From assembly GCF_003595215.1 (NCBI RefSeq), contig NZ_QYZP01000002.1:186001-250000 (forward strand): a stretch of 64,000 nt of DNA. Reading direction: 5' to 3'. Below, piece after piece: positions 8,204 through 19,303 of the stretch (positions are counted from its first letter, which is position 1; each line of letters begins with the position of its first letter). Source of the DNA: Nesterenkonia natronophila. Lineage in GTDB: Bacteria; Actinomycetota; Actinomycetes; Actinomycetales; Micrococcaceae. Below the pieces are notes generated by a model. It made no database searches, was not told the DNA's origin, and saw nothing but the letters and a program-made list of their open reading frames with translations. A program made the position numbers and the translations under genes.

Positions 8204-9550
8204 GTGGAGACGACGACGCCGGCTCAGGATGAGGCACCCCAGCGGCCTCCGCTGCGTCGAGCCTCGGGAACTCCGGTGGCGGGCGTCAGTCTGGGGCTTT
8301 CCCGCCATCTCGGGCTCTCAGTGCCGTTAGTGCGAGTAGCGTTCATTGTGCTGACGTTGGTCGGCGGGATCGGACTGCTGCTCTACCTCTGGCTGTGGGT
8401 TTTCACACCTACTGAAAAGGAGCCCACCCGCGAGGCAGCCGGCCGGGGTCTCAGCGGTCCGGCACTGGTGGCCCACGAGCCACATCCCCAGGACAGTCCG
8501 GAGAGCGGAGCTTCGAACCGAGTGCAGCGCAGCTTGGACATGCTTACTTCTTCGCCGGAGATCCTGCTCGGCGGAGTTTTGATGGGTCTCGGTTCTCTCA
8601 TGCTGGCGCAGCTGCTGGGGGTGGGTATTGATTGGCGAATCATAGTGGTCCCGGCAGTCATCATCGGCGGAGTGATCCTCACCTGGTCGCAGTTGGATCG
8701 GACTTTCGCTGCGCAGGGCGACTCGTCCCGGGGCCCGGGTGGAGCGGCCCTGTGGCAGGTCACTTTCGGCACCGGCCTGGTACTCGTGGCTATGCTCATC
8801 ATCGCCGGCGGTCTGGTGGGCACGGGTGAACTGATTGCAGGAACGATAGTGGGGGCGATTCTGCTGGCCGGACTGGCGCTAGTACTTGCGCCCTGGTTGA
8901 TCAAGCTCTACCGGACCTCACAGGTTGAGCGGGAACGCGCCGCTGCTGAAGCTGAGCGAGCAGATATCGCCGCACATCTGCATGATTCGGTGCTGCAGAC
9001 GCTAGCAATGATCCAGAAGCAGAAGTCGGAACCAGCGGAGGTGGAACGTCTCGCACGCAGTCAGGAGCGTCAGCTTCGGTCGTGGCTCTACCGGCAGAAC
9101 GCGAAGGCCACGGGAACGCTGAAAGATCAGTTACTCTCTGTGGCGGCCGAACTGGAGGAGCTGCACTCCGTACCAGTGGAGGTGGTAACGGTGGGGGAGT
9201 CGCGGCGCCGTCAGCATGGTCCGTTAGTCGCGGCAACGCGGGAGGCAATCCTCAACGCCATCCGATACGCAGGACCGGCCTCGGTCTACATCGAATCCAC
9301 AGAGACTGAGGACACGGTGTTCGTCCGGGATCGGGGTCCCGGGTTCGAGGTGGAGGCTATCGCCGAGGACCGCATGGGTGTGCGCGAGTCAATCATCGGA
9401 CGAATGAATCGAAGCGGCGGCACTGCCCGAATACGCTCACGATCCACCGGCACCGAGATTCAGCTCTCGATGCCGGTGAAGGAGCAGCCGCAGGCACATG
9501 GGTCGCCGAGCTCGGTCTTGCCAGAAGATGCAGAGAGGCAGCAGCAGTGA
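8204..9550 (+). CDS. PspC-domain sensor histidine kinase (HisKA_3 type)
   Basis: 448-residue membrane kinase. A PspC domain (about 15-70, ASGTPVAGVSLGLSRHLG to FTPTEKEP) is followed by four predicted helices (about 120-235). The dimerisation and phosphoacceptor helix contains HLHDSVLQT with H260 as the likely phosphorylated residue, and the HATPase domain has REAILNAIRYAG (N box) and VRDRGPGFE (G1 box). The start is GTG 8204, with GGAGAG directly upstream and CACTAT 6 nt before it. The next gene overlaps by 4 nt and encodes the partner regulator. Kinase and divergent PspC/toastrack protein resemble LiaF-LiaS-LiaR and MacRS-type envelope modules. Confidence 0.9.
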   Translation: METTTPAQDEAPQRPPLRRASGTPVAGVSLGLSRHLGLSVPLVRVAFIVLTLVGGIGLLLYLWLWVFTPTEKEPTREAAGRGLSGPALVAHEPHPQDSPESGASNRVQRSLDMLTSSPEILLGGVLMGLGSLMLAQLLGVGIDWRIIVVPAVIIGGVILTWSQLDRTFAAQGDSSRGPGGAALWQVTFGTGLVLVAMLIIAGGLVGTGELIAGTIVGAILLAGLALVLAPWLIKLYRTSQVERERAAAEAERADIAAHLHDSVLQTLAMIQKQKSEPAEVERLARSQERQLRSWLYRQNAKATGTLKDQLLSVAAELEELHSVPVEVVTVGESRRRQHGPLVAATREAILNAIRYAGPASVYIESTETEDTVFVRDRGPGFEVEAIAEDRMGVRESIIGRMNRSGGTARIRSRSTGTEIQLSMPVKEQPQAHGSPSSVLPEDAERQQQ

Positions 9551-10203
9551 GCACGCCGCGCCGCATCGTCATCGTGGACGATCACCGAATCTTTCGTGCG
9601 GGACTCCGGGCGGAACTCGGGGCCTCGGTCGAAGTCGTCGGCGAGGCGTCAACTGTCGATGAAGCCGCACAGCTGATTCGCCAGGTGAAGCCGGAGGTCG
9701 TACTTCTGGATGTGCACATGCCAGGGGGCACCGGAGGTGGTGGTGCCGAAGTGGTCAAAATGTGCCGCGACCTTCTGGAAAACGTGAAGTTCCTAGCGAT
9801 CAGCGTCTCAGATCAGGCGACAGACGTGGTCGCGGTCATCCGTGCCGGTGCCCGTGGTTATGTCACCAAGTCCATCAGTACTGAGGAGCTACTGAGCGCT
9901 ATTGAGGCAGTTGCTGAGGACGATGCAGTCTTCTCCCCGCGATTGGCGGGGTTCGTCCTCGACGCTTTCGGCACCTCTGGATTTGCCGAAGATGTTCGAG
10001 ACGAGCAGCTCGACCGTCTCTCAGCTCGCGAAGTTGAGGTGATGCGGCTGATCGCCCGCGGATACACCTACCGGGAGATCGCCTCCGAGCTTTTCATCTC
10101 CATCAAGACTGTCGAGACGCACGTCTCCAAAGTGTTGCGCAAACTCCAGCTCTCAAGTCGGCACGAACTCACTCGGTGGGCGGAGCGGCGGCGCATCGTC
10201 TGA
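9547..10203 (+). CDS. LuxR/NarL-family response regulator
   Basis: 218 residues. The receiver domain (1-125) has acidic pocket D11/D12, phosphoacceptor D55 in LLDVHMPGG and the switch Lys in VTKSIS. The C-terminal LuxR helix-turn-helix (about 150-215) contains LSAREVEVMRLIARGYTYREIA and IKTVETHVSKVLRKL. The GTG start overlaps the kinase stop by 4 nt, so the pair is translationally coupled. It is expected to be phosphorylated by the upstream kinase and to regulate envelope genes, possibly the divergent PspC operon. Confidence 0.93.
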   Translation: MSTPRRIVIVDDHRIFRAGLRAELGASVEVVGEASTVDEAAQLIRQVKPEVVLLDVHMPGGTGGGGAEVVKMCRDLLENVKFLAISVSDQATDVVAVIRAGARGYVTKSISTEELLSAIEAVAEDDAVFSPRLAGFVLDAFGTSGFAEDVRDEQLDRLSAREVEVMRLIARGYTYREIASELFISIKTVETHVSKVLRKLQLSSRHELTRWAERRRIV

Positions 10204-10274
10204 CCGGCCAGCCAACCAACACGCCCTTGGGAGGTTCCGGCGTTCGCAGCTGAGGTGCTACTGTGGACGCCATC

Positions 10275-10291
10275 ACCCCCAATCTGGGGGT
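10275..10291 (+). terminator. Short G+C hairpin after the response regulator
   Basis: ACCCCC (10275-10280) pairs with GGGGGT (10286-10291) around a 5-nt loop. There is no T-run. It is a weak candidate for separating the two-component operon from rpoB. Confidence 0.35.
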
Positions 10292-10304
10292 ATGAGGCGT
10301 GCAT

Positions 10305-10334
10305 TTGCGTGCGCCCGGATTTTCTGTGTATCCT
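10305..10334 (+). promoter_or_regulatory. Candidate rpoB promoter
   Basis: TTGCGT (10305-10310), 18 nt, TATCCT (10329-10334), leaving a leader of about 145 nt before the rpoB start. A further AT-rich TATAGC box lies at 10372-10377 without a matching -35. Confidence 0.42.
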
Positions 10335-10484
10335 GAAACTTCGCGTTTCCCCTCACATCTTCGTGCCTTCATATAGCGGTAGGCGCAATTGGGGTTGAAG
10401 CTGCTTCCGAGCGGCGCAACCTACAAGACACCTGTGGAAGCGATCCGGTACGCAATACGTAAAAGGTCTGTGGAAGGATCCCTC

Positions 10485-13400
10485 TTGGTCGCCTCGAGCA
10501 CCTCACCAAATACCGCTGCATCGGCCCGCACTCCCGAGTACGCCGGCCGTCTCTCATTCGCAAAGATCCACGAGCCCCTCGATGTTCCGGAGCTGTTGGC
10601 TCTGCAGATTGAGTCTTTCGACCGTCTGGTGGGCAATGAAGCCTGGGCCGCCCGCGTGGCCGAAGCTAAGGAGAAAGGCATAAAGGGTGTCTCAGACACC
10701 TCTGGCCTCTCTGACATCTTCGAGGAGATGTCCCCCATCGAGGACTTCCAGGGCACGATGTCCCTGAGCTTCTCCGATCCGGAGTTCGCTGACCCGAAGT
10801 TCACTGTGGAGGAGTGCAAAGACCACGACACCACCTACTCGGCGCCGCTGTATGTCAAAGCCGAGTTCATGAACCACAACACCGGTGAGATCAAGCAGCA
10901 GACGGTGTTCATGGGCGACTTCCCGCTCATGACTAACCGTGGCACGTTCATCATCAACGGCACCGAGCGCGTCGTTGTCTCCCAGCTGGTCCGTTCACCA
11001 GGTGCCTATTTCGAATCCGCTAAGGATAAGACCACCGACAAGGAGATCTTCACCGCGAAGGTCATCCCGTCCCGCGGTGCGTGGTTCGAGCTGGAGATCG
11101 ACAAGCGCGACCAGGTCGGTGTGCGACTGGACCGGAAGCGCAAGCAGCCGGTCACTGCGCTGCTCAAGGCCATCGGGTGGACCGAGTCCCGAATTCTCGA
11201 AGAGTTCGGCGGCTACGACTCCATCCGCGCCACGATTGAGAAGGATACCTTCGAGACGCAGGATGAGGCGCTGCTGGACATCTACCGCAAGCTGCGCCCG
11301 GGCGAACCGCCGACTGTTGAGGCGGCCCGCGGACTGCTCGAGGGGCTGTACTTCACCCCGAAGCGCTATGACCTGGCCAAAGTTGGTCGGTACAAGCTCA
11401 ACCGCAAGCTGGGTGTGGACAAGGACTTCACGGACTCCGACGCCAGTGTTCTCACTGAAGAGGACATTACCGCGATGATCCATTACCTGTGTGCTCTGCA
11501 CGCCGGTCAGCGGAATACCAAGGGTGTGCGTGACGGTGCTGAGGTTGACATTCCCGTCACCGTCGATGACATCGACCACTTTGGCAACCGCCGCATCCGC
11601 GCTGTGGGCGAGCTCATCGAGAATCAGGTCCGTACGGGTCTGTCTCGCATGGAGCGCGTTGTGCGTGAGCGGATGACTACGCAGGACGTCGAGGCCATCA
11701 CCCCGCAGACGCTGATCAACATCCGTCCCGTAGTCGCCTCCATCAAGGAGTTCTTCGGCACCTCCCAGCTGTCTCAGTTCATGGACCAGAACAACCCTCT
11801 GGCCGGGCTGACCCACAAGCGCCGCCTCTCTGCGCTGGGCCCAGGTGGACTTTCCCGTGACCGCGCTGGAATGGAAGTTCGTGACGTCCACCCCTCGCAC
11901 TACGGACGTATGTGCCCCATTGAGACCCCGGAAGGGCCGAACATCGGTCTGATCGGCTCGTTGGCCACATACGGGCGGATCAACAACTTCGGCTTCATCG
12001 AGACTCCCTACCGCAAGGTTGTTGAGGGCAAGGTCACGGACCAGATCGAGTACTTGACCGCTGATGATGAGCTGGTCGCCAACATCGCCCAGGCGAATGC
12101 TCCGTTGGAAGAGGACGGCAGCTTCACAGAGAGCACCGTCCTTTGCCGGGGCAACGTCGCGTCGGGCGAGCAGGGCGAGCCCATTCTGGTCGAGCCCGAG
12201 GGCATCGACTTCATGGATGTCTCCCCACGGCAGATGGTCTCAGTGGCCACCGCGATGATCCCGTTCCTGGAGCATGACGACGCCAACCGCGCACTCATGG
12301 GTGCCAATATGCAGCGTCAGGCCGTGCCGCTGCTGGAGTCGGAGTCCCCGCTGGTCGGAACCGGTATGGAGAAGTACGCCGCGATCGATGCCGGTGATTC
12401 TGTCACCGCCATGAAGCCGGGTCTGGTGACCAAGGTTGCCGCAGATCTCGTCATCGTTCAGAACGACGACGGCAGCTACACCAACTACCCGATCATGAAG
12501 TTCCAGCGCTCCAACCAGGGCAACGCCTACAACCAGCAGGTCCGTGTCACTGAAGGCGACCGGGTTGAGTATCAGTCGATCATCGCCGACGGTCCCTCCA
12601 CCGAACACGGTGAGCTGGCCCTGGGCAAGAACCTGCTTGTCGCGTTCATGTCCTGGGAGGGTTACAACTTCGAGGACGCCATCATCCTGTCTCAGCGTCT
12701 GGTGCAGGACGATGTCCTGACTTCTATCCATATTGAAGAGCACGAGGTCGACGCCCGGGACACTAAGCTCGGCGCTGAGGAAATCACCCGGGACATTCCA
12801 AACGTCTCCGAGGAGATGTTGGCTCAGCTCGATGAGCGCGGCATCATCCACGTCGGCGCGGAGGTTGATTCGGGAGACATCCTGGTTGGCCGCGTCACGC
12901 CAAAGGGTGAGACAGAGCTGACACCTGAGGAGCGTCTGCTGCGTGCGATCTTCGGGGAAAAGTCCCGCGAAGTGCGCGACACCTCCCTCAAGGTGCCGCA
13001 CGGCGAATCCGGCACAGTGATCGGCGTGCGCATCCTCGACGACGGTGACGACGACCATGAGCTGCCTCCTGGGGTGAACCAGGTGGTGCGGGTCTATGTG
13101 GCTCAGAAGCGCAAGATCACAGATGGTGACAAGCTCGCCGGCCGTCACGGCAACAAGGGTGTCATCTCCCGGATCCTTCCGGTCGAAGACATGCCGTTCC
13201 TGCCCGACGGCACCGCGGTCGACGTCGTGCTCAACCCTATGGGTGTGCCCGGCCGTATGAACATTGGGCAGGTGATGGAGCTCCACCTAGGTTGGGCCGC
13301 TGCCAATGGGTGGAAGATCGCTGGTAACCCCGAGTGGCTCGACGCACTGCCGAACCTGCCTAAGGAGACCGGACCTTGCAAGGTCGCCACGCCTGTGTTC

Positions 13401-14006
13401 GACGGTGCAGAGCCTGACGAGCTCACCGGAATCCTGGAGTCCACCAATCCTTCCCGTGACGGGGAGCAGCTGGTCGGACCTGATGGTAAGGCCCGGTTGT
13501 TCGACGGCCGCTCCGGCGAGCCGTTCCCGGACGCAGTCGCCGTGGGTTACATGTACATCCTGAAGCTCCACCACCTGGTGGACGACAAGATCCACGCCCG
13601 CTCTACCGGACCGTACTCCATGATCACCCAGCAGCCGCTGGGTGGTAAGGCGCAGTTCGGTGGCCAGCGCTTCGGTGAGATGGAGGTGTGGGCACTGGAG
13701 GCCTACGGCTCCGCCTACACCCTGCAAGAACTGCTCACCATCAAGTCTGATGACATTCACGGTCGCGTCAAGGTGTACGAGGCCATCGTCAAGGGCGAAG
13801 ACATTCCGGAGCCCGGCGTTCCGGAATCCTTCAAGGTGCTCATCAAGGAGATGCAGTCGCTCTGCCTGAACGTTGAAGTGCTCAACGAGCACGGCGACGC
13901 CTTCCAGATGCGCGACGCTGATGCTGACAACTCCGGCTTCTCCGCCGCAGAGGAACTCGGCATCGATCTCTCCCGGGCAGAGCCCAGCTCGGTCGAAGAA
14001 GTCTGA
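10485..14006 (+). CDS. rpoB: DNA-directed RNA polymerase subunit beta
   Basis: Catalytic-core subunit, 1173 residues from the TTG start chosen here. TTG 10485 is preceded by GGAAGGA at the right distance and opens MVASSTSPN..., like the N-termini of relatives; the frame also runs open upstream to 10389 but that extension looks unrelated. The rifampicin-pocket segment (about 11755-11850) reads [20 protein letters not shown] and [11 protein letters not shown], with the Asp, His and Ser that are changed in resistant strains all unmutated, so a rifampicin-sensitive genotype is expected. It is followed 63 nt later by rpoC. Confidence 0.97.
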   Translation: MVASSTSPNTAASARTPEYAGRLSFAKIHEPLDVPELLALQIESFDRLVGNEAWAARVAEAKEKGIKGVSDTSGLSDIFEEMSPIEDFQGTMSLSFSDPEFADPKFTVEECKDHDTTYSAPLYVKAEFMNHNTGEIKQQTVFMGDFPLMTNRGTFIINGTERVVVSQLVRSPGAYFESAKDKTTDKEIFTAKVIPSRGAWFELEIDKRDQVGVRLDRKRKQPVTALLKAIGWTESRILEEFGGYDSIRATIEKDTFETQDEALLDIYRKLRPGEPPTVEAARGLLEGLYFTPKRYDLAKVGRYKLNRKLGVDKDFTDSDASVLTEEDITAMIHYLCALHAGQRNTKGVRDGAEVDIPVTVDDIDHFGNRRIRAVGELIENQVRTGLSRMERVVRERMTTQDVEAITPQTLINIRPVVASIKEFFGTSQLSQFMDQNNPLAGLTHKRRLSALGPGGLSRDRAGMEVRDVHPSHYGRMCPIETPEGPNIGLIGSLATYGRINNFGFIETPYRKVVEGKVTDQIEYLTADDELVANIAQANAPLEEDGSFTESTVLCRGNVASGEQGEPILVEPEGIDFMDVSPRQMVSVATAMIPFLEHDDANRALMGANMQRQAVPLLESESPLVGTGMEKYAAIDAGDSVTAMKPGLVTKVAADLVIVQNDDGSYTNYPIMKFQRSNQGNAYNQQVRVTEGDRVEYQSIIADGPSTEHGELALGKNLLVAFMSWEGYNFEDAIILSQRLVQDDVLTSIHIEEHEVDARDTKLGAEEITRDIPNVSEEMLAQLDERGIIHVGAEVDSGDILVGRVTPKGETELTPEERLLRAIFGEKSREVRDTSLKVPHGESGTVIGVRILDDGDDDHELPPGVNQVVRVYVAQKRKITDGDKLAGRHGNKGVISRILPVEDMPFLPDGTAVDVVLNPMGVPGRMNIGQVMELHLGWAAANGWKIAGNPEWLDALPNLPKETGPCKVATPVFDGAEPDELTGILESTNPSRDGEQLVGPDGKARLFDGRSGEPFPDAVAVGYMYILKLHHLVDDKIHARSTGPYSMITQQPLGGKAQFGGQRFGEMEVWALEAYGSAYTLQELLTIKSDDIHGRVKVYEAIVKGEDIPEPGVPESFKVLIKEMQSLCLNVEVLNEHGDAFQMRDADADNSGFSAAEELGIDLSRAEPSSVEEV

Positions 14007-14069
14007 ACGACTCCCTCCGACTCACACGCTTGACGAATATTTAGACAAAGAAAAGAGAGATACCGGACT

Positions 14070-17000
14070 ATGTCCACTGAATCCTCATTCGACACCATGC
14101 GCATCGGGCTGGCCACCACCGACGACATCCTTCGCTGGTCCCACGGCGAGGTGAAGAAGCCCGAGACCATCAACTACCGCACACTGAAGCCCGAGAAGGA
14201 CGGTTTGTTCTGCGAGAAGATCTTCGGGCCTTCCCGGGACTGGGAGTGCTACTGCGGCAAGTACAAGCGCGTGCGCTTCAAGGGCATCACGTGTGAGCGC
14301 TGCGGAGTGGAGGTCACTCGCTCCAAGGTCCGCCGCGAGCGGATGGGCCACGTTGAACTGGCTGCTCCCGTGACACACATCTGGTACTTCAAGGGTGTCC
14401 CCTCACGCTTGGGCTACCTGCTCGACCTGGCGCCCAAAGACCTCGAGAAGGTCATCTACTTCGCCGCCTACATGATTACCTCTGTCGACGAAGATCGCCG
14501 TCACGAGGACCTTCCCAATCTGCAGGCTGAGGTGGACCAGGAGATCAACCACCTGACCTCTCAGCGTGACGCCGATATCGCCGCCATCGCCAAAGAGCTG
14601 GAGGACGGACTTGCCGAACTTGAGTCCGAGGGCGCTAAGGCCGCGGAGAAGAAGAAGTTCCGGGAGACGAAGGAAAAGCAGATGGGGCAGCTGCGGAAGC
14701 GCTCTGATGCTGAGATTGAGCAGATCCAGAACGTCTGGGACCGGTTCAAGAACATCAAGGTCGGACACCTCGAGGGTGACGAGACTCTGTTCCGCGAGAT
14801 GCGGGCCAAGTACGGCCAGTACTTCGAAGGTTTCATGGGCGCAGAGTCCATCCAGAAGCGCTTGCAGACCTTCGATATGGAGGCCGAAGCAGAGTCGCTG
14901 CGCGAGACCATCGCCACCGGCAAGGGTCAGCGCAAGACGCGTGCCCTGAAGCGCCTGAAGGTTCTCAATGCCTTCCTGGTCAACGGAAACTCACCGACCG
15001 GTATGGTCCTTGAGGCCGTGCCGGTGATCCCGCCGGAGATTCGCCCGATGGTCCAGCTGGACGGCGGACGCTTCGCCACCAGCGACCTCAACGATCTGTA
15101 TCGCCGCGTGATCAACCGCAACAACCGCCTGAAGCGGCTGTTGGACCTCGGTGCTCCGGAGATCATTATCAACAACGAGAAGCGCATGCTGCAGGAGTCT
15201 GTGGACTCGCTGTTCGACAATGGCCGGCGCGGTCGCCCCGTCACCGGGCCGGGCAACCGTCCGCTGAAGTCGCTTTCGGACATGCTCAAGGGCAAGCAGG
15301 GACGGTTCCGTCAGAACCTGCTTGGCAAGCGCGTCGACTACTCAGGCCGGTCGGTCATCGTGGTCGGCCCGCAGCTGCGCTTGCACGAGTGCGGTCTGCC
15401 CAAGCAGATGGCACTGGAGCTGTTCAAGCCCTTCGTGATGAAGCGCCTGGTGGACCTCAACCACGCTCAGAACATTAAGTCCGCCAAGCGGATGGTGGAG
15501 CGCCAGCGTTCCGCGGTGTGGGACGTGCTGGAAGAGGTCATCACCGAGCACCCCGTGCTGCTGAACCGTGCACCTACGCTGCACCGCCTGGGCATCCAGG
15601 CATTCGAGCCGCAGCTCGTGGAGGGCAAGGCCCTGCAGCTTCACCCACTGGTGTGCGCTGCGTTCAACGCCGATTTCGACGGTGACCAGATGGCGGTTCA
15701 CCTGCCGCTGGGCCCTGAGGCGCAGGCTGAAGCGCGCATTCTGATGCTCTCTTCCAACAACATCCTGAAGCCCTCCGACGGACGCCCCGTGGCACTGCCG
15801 GCGCAGGACATGATCATCGGTCTGCACCACCTGACCACTGTCCGCGAGGACGAGGTCGGTGCCGGGCGGGTCTTCTCCTCACTTGGCGAAGCTCAGATGG
15901 CCTTCGACCTCAAAGAGCTGCACCTGAACTCTCCGGTGAAGATACGTGTGGTTGGTTTCGTGCCCTCCAAGCAGATCCCCGCACCGGACGGGTGGGAAGA
16001 GGGTCAGCCTGCGCTGATTGACACCACACTGGGCAAGGTGCTGTTCAACGAGCTGCTCCCGCAGAACTACCCCTGGCAGGATCAAGTGGCGGACAAGAAG
16101 TCGTTGGGGACACTCATCAACGACATCTCAGAGCGTTACACAAGCGTTGAGGTGGCCCAGACTCTGGACAACCTCAAGGACGCCGGCTTCTACTGGTCCA
16201 CCCGTTCGGGGGTGACGGTCGCGATCTCGGATATCACATCCAACTTCGACAAGGCCGCCATCATGGACAAGTACGAGGCGCAGGTTGCCAAGGTTGAGGA
16301 AGAGTACGGACTCGGCTTCATCGGCAAGGAGAACCGTACTCAGGAGCTCCAGGAGATCTGGGGCAAAGCCACTTCGGAGATCGAGAAGGCAATGATGGAG
16401 GGAATGGACTCCCTCAACAACGTCAACCGTACGGTCACCTCAGGAGCCCGAGGCAACTGGAACCAGATCCGTCAGATCGCTGGTATCCGCGGCTTGGTGA
16501 CAAACCCTAAGGGTGACATCATCCCGCGCCCCATCAAGTCCTCATACCGTGAGGGCCTGACGGTGCTGGAGTACTTCATCGCTACGCACGGTGCTCGTAA
16601 AGGCCTGGCGGACACGGCGCTGAAGACCGCCAACTCCGGATACCTGACCCGCCGTCTGGTGGACGTCTCACAGGACGTCATCGTGCGTGACGAAGACTGC
16701 GGGACCTCCCGCGGACTGACCGTGCCGATCGCTCAACCCAAGTACTACGCCCATGAGGACGACCTCCGTCCTGATGGTGTGCTCGTGAAGTCAGGGCGCA
16801 AGTACGTCACGGAGGAGATTGAAGAGGGCGGCGAATTCGAGCTGCACAAAATGGTCGAAACCTCGTCCTACTCCCGCACCCTGGCCGAGACCGTGGCTGA
16901 CTCCAATGGTGAAGTTCTGGCAGAAGCCGGGACTGAGGTCGGCGATGTGCTCATCGGGAAGCTCTTCGAGGCAGGCGTGCAGACCATCAAGGTCCGCTCA

Positions 17001-18056
17001 GTGCTTACCTGCGAATCTCCGGTTGGCACCTGCGCTGCCTGTTACGGTCGCTCCATGGCTGCCGGACACCGGGTCGACGTCGGTGAGGCTGTTGGTATCA
17101 TCGCCGCGCAGTCGATCGGCGAGCCAGGTACGCAGCTGACCATGCGTACCTTCCACTCCGGCGGTGTGGCATCAGCTGACGACATCACGCAGGGTCTGCC
17201 CCGTATTCAGGAGCTCTTCGAAGCTCGCACACCGAAGGGCGTGGCTCCCATCGCGGAGTCCTCCGGCCGTGTGCACTTTGAGGAGGACGAGAAGCAGGCC
17301 CGGCTGGTCCTCACACCGGACGACGGCAGTGAGGAGCAGGTCTACCCGGTGCTTCGCCGAGCGAGGCTGCTGATCGACCTCGGTGACGACAACTCGGGTA
17401 CCGCACATGTAGAGGTCGGCACCCAGCTGGTGCGCGGTCACGTTGACGCTAAGCAGGTCTTGCGTGTCCTCGGGCCCCGGGCTGCCCAGAAGTTCCTGGT
17501 GGCAGAGGTGCAAGAGGTCTACCAGTCGCAGGGCGTCGGCATCCACGACAAGCACGTGGAGGTCATCGTCCGGCAGATGCTGCGGCGGATCACCGTCATC
17601 GAGTCGGGTGAGACTACCCTGCTCCCCGGTGAGCTGGCCGACCGCTTCCGATTCCAGCAGGCCAACAAGGAAGCCTTTGAGCAGAGCAAACGTCCGGCCT
17701 CCGGACGTGACGAGCTCATGGGCATCACCAAGGCATCGCTGGCCACCGACTCCTGGCTGTCCGCAGCCTCCTTCCAAGAGACCACCCGGGTGCTCACCCA
17801 GGCGGCGATGGAAGGCAAGTCGGATCCGTTGCTGGGTCTGAAGGAGAACGTGATCATCGGTAAGCTCATCCCGGCCGGTACCGGTTTGGACCGCTACACG
17901 CAGACTCAGGTGGAGCCCACCGAAGACGCCAAGGCGAATCTCTTCACCGGACCGAGCCTCTACGGCTCAAGCTTCGACTATGCCGGAGCCGAGGGAGACA
18001 GTGAGTTCCATGCCATACCGCTTGAGGACTACAACACCGATGTCGACTTTCGGTAA
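14070..18056 (+). CDS. rpoC: DNA-directed RNA polymerase subunit beta-prime
   Basis: 1328 residues. The N-terminal zinc ribbon ([20 protein letters not shown]) is intact. The catalytic magnesium loop [15 protein letters not shown] holds the three Asp. The second zinc site is split between DEDCGTSRG and [14 protein letters not shown]. The trigger-loop region lies before [17 protein letters not shown]. Ends [13 protein letters not shown]. It is co-transcribed with rpoB; a hairpin follows the stop. Confidence 0.98.
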   Translation: MSTESSFDTMRIGLATTDDILRWSHGEVKKPETINYRTLKPEKDGLFCEKIFGPSRDWECYCGKYKRVRFKGITCERCGVEVTRSKVRRERMGHVELAAPVTHIWYFKGVPSRLGYLLDLAPKDLEKVIYFAAYMITSVDEDRRHEDLPNLQAEVDQEINHLTSQRDADIAAIAKELEDGLAELESEGAKAAEKKKFRETKEKQMGQLRKRSDAEIEQIQNVWDRFKNIKVGHLEGDETLFREMRAKYGQYFEGFMGAESIQKRLQTFDMEAEAESLRETIATGKGQRKTRALKRLKVLNAFLVNGNSPTGMVLEAVPVIPPEIRPMVQLDGGRFATSDLNDLYRRVINRNNRLKRLLDLGAPEIIINNEKRMLQESVDSLFDNGRRGRPVTGPGNRPLKSLSDMLKGKQGRFRQNLLGKRVDYSGRSVIVVGPQLRLHECGLPKQMALELFKPFVMKRLVDLNHAQNIKSAKRMVERQRSAVWDVLEEVITEHPVLLNRAPTLHRLGIQAFEPQLVEGKALQLHPLVCAAFNADFDGDQMAVHLPLGPEAQAEARILMLSSNNILKPSDGRPVALPAQDMIIGLHHLTTVREDEVGAGRVFSSLGEAQMAFDLKELHLNSPVKIRVVGFVPSKQIPAPDGWEEGQPALIDTTLGKVLFNELLPQNYPWQDQVADKKSLGTLINDISERYTSVEVAQTLDNLKDAGFYWSTRSGVTVAISDITSNFDKAAIMDKYEAQVAKVEEEYGLGFIGKENRTQELQEIWGKATSEIEKAMMEGMDSLNNVNRTVTSGARGNWNQIRQIAGIRGLVTNPKGDIIPRPIKSSYREGLTVLEYFIATHGARKGLADTALKTANSGYLTRRLVDVSQDVIVRDEDCGTSRGLTVPIAQPKYYAHEDDLRPDGVLVKSGRKYVTEEIEEGGEFELHKMVETSSYSRTLAETVADSNGEVLAEAGTEVGDVLIGKLFEAGVQTIKVRSVLTCESPVGTCAACYGRSMAAGHRVDVGEAVGIIAAQSIGEPGTQLTMRTFHSGGVASADDITQGLPRIQELFEARTPKGVAPIAESSGRVHFEEDEKQARLVLTPDDGSEEQVYPVLRRARLLIDLGDDNSGTAHVEVGTQLVRGHVDAKQVLRVLGPRAAQKFLVAEVQEVYQSQGVGIHDKHVEVIVRQMLRRITVIESGETTLLPGELADRFRFQQANKEAFEQSKRPASGRDELMGITKASLATDSWLSAASFQETTRVLTQAAMEGKSDPLLGLKENVIIGKLIPAGTGLDRYTQTQVEPTEDAKANLFTGPSLYGSSFDYAGAEGDSEFHAIPLEDYNTDVDFR

Positions 18057-18437
18057 TCACCGGATCGCAGAGTAATCGCTGAACTGAGGGCCTGGAAGCG
18101 CACAAGCTTCTGGGCCCTCAGTCGTGTGCGGGGGAGGGCCGAGAGGAACAGGCCTAAGCGGCATTCGCACGAAACGGCCTCAGCTGGTACCGTTGACTTG
18201 ATTGTTTCTGTGTGGCAGTAGGACTCGGTCCGGGTTGCGGGTAAGGTGCGCAACAAATGCCACATATTTTCATGCTCAGCCGCTTGCGGCAGTAGCGAGC
18301 AGGGGTCGCAATGGTCCCAAAGTCTCGCTGCAGGCCGCAGAAGCTAGGAGCCTGAAGCAGTGGCGGAGCTTCACCGGCGCAGAGACTTGCCCGGCCGGCA
18401 ACGGCCATACGACCTGAACAACAATGGAGATTGCATA
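18057..18437 (+). other. rpoC-rpsL intergenic region (str operon leader)
   Basis: 381 nt without a credible gene. It holds the rpoC terminator (18085-18120). TTGACT at 18193-18198 is a reasonable -35, but the hexamer 17 nt on (CAGTAG) is a poor -10; TAGGAC at 18219 would need a 20-nt spacer. TTGCC...GGCAA (18387-18401) is a small palindrome near rpsL. I see nothing else. Confidence 0.5.
18085..18120 (+). terminator. Terminator hairpin after rpoC
   Basis: TGAGGGCCTGGAAGC pairs with GCTTCTGGGCCCTCA around a 6-nt loop, a 15-nt arm with one internal mismatch. There is no clear T-run downstream. Confidence 0.7.
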
Positions 18438-18812
18438 GTGCCTACTATTCAGCAGCTGGTGCGCAAGGGGCGCACCCCCAAAGCCGCGAAGAACGCGACT
18501 CCCGCTCTGCAGGGGTCCCCGATGCGTCGCGGCGTGTGCACTCGTGTGTACACCACTACCCCAAAGAAGCCGAACTCCGCGCTCCGCAAGGTGGCACGTG
18601 TCCGCCTGGGCGGCGGTGTCGAAGTCACCGCATACATCCCCGGTGAGGGCCACAACCTGCAGGAGCACTCGATTGTGCTCGTGCGCGGCGGCCGTGTGAA
18701 AGACCTCCCCGGCGTCCGCTACAAGATCGTCCGCGGCGCCTTGGACACCCAGGGTGTCAAAGGCCGTGGCCAGGCCCGGAGCCGCTACGGTGCCAAGAAG
18801 GAGAAGAAGTAA
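18438..18812 (+). CDS. rpsL: 30S ribosomal protein uS12
   Basis: Decoding-centre protein controlling accuracy, 124 residues. The start is GTG 18438 with GGAGA 7 nt upstream; an upstream in-frame ATG at 18360 would add 26 unrelated residues. K43 (in TPKKPNS) and K88 (in RVKDLPG), the two lysines mutated in streptomycin-resistant strains, are both wild type. The stop overlaps the rpsG start (TAATG). Confidence 0.98.
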   Translation: MPTIQQLVRKGRTPKAAKNATPALQGSPMRRGVCTRVYTTTPKKPNSALRKVARVRLGGGVEVTAYIPGEGHNLQEHSIVLVRGGRVKDLPGVRYKIVRGALDTQGVKGRGQARSRYGAKKEKK

Positions 18813-19282
18813 TGCCTCGTAAGGGACCCGCACCCAAGCGCCCACTCGTCCACGACCCAGTACACGGCTCACCTCTGGTGACACAGCTGATCAACAAGGT
18901 GCTCGTCGACGGCAAGAAGTCAACCGCTGAGCGCATTGTCTATGGTGCACTGGACGGTGTAGCTAAGAAGACCGGCGAGAACTCAGTGGACACTCTGAAG
19001 ACCGCAATGGACAATGTGCGCCCAGCACTGGAAGTGCGTTCACGCCGTGTTGGTGGCGCCACCTACCAGGTGCCCGTTGAGGTCAAGCCTGGGCGCGCTA
19101 CAGCCCTGGCACTGCGCTGGCTGGTCGGCTACGCCAAGGATCGTCGTGAAAAGACGATGACCGATCGCCTGATGAACGAGATCCTCGACGCCTCTAACGG
19201 CCTAGGTGCTGCAGTCAAGCGTCGCGAGGACACCCACAAGATGGCCGAGGCCAACAAGGCATTCGCCCACTACCGCTGGTAA
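18812..19282 (+). CDS. rpsG: 30S ribosomal protein uS7
   Basis: Primary 16S rRNA-binding protein of the 30S head, contacting the E site; in enteric bacteria it represses the str operon. 156 residues, standard for the family; opens [11 protein letters not shown] and ends [11 protein letters not shown]. The ATG shares one base with the rpsL stop, so translation is coupled. fusA follows 21 nt later. Confidence 0.98.
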   Translation: MPRKGPAPKRPLVHDPVHGSPLVTQLINKVLVDGKKSTAERIVYGALDGVAKKTGENSVDTLKTAMDNVRPALEVRSRRVGGATYQVPVEVKPGRATALALRWLVGYAKDRREKTMTDRLMNEILDASNGLGAAVKRREDTHKMAEANKAFAHYRW

Positions 19283-19303
19283 TAAGGAATAGGGGAATTC
19301 ACC

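Noticed and set aside
10995..13286. Long minus-strand frames opposite rpoB (301 and 348 codons)
   Set aside because: Mirror frames produced by GC-rich third codon positions of rpoB; no ribosome-binding site and no family resemblance.
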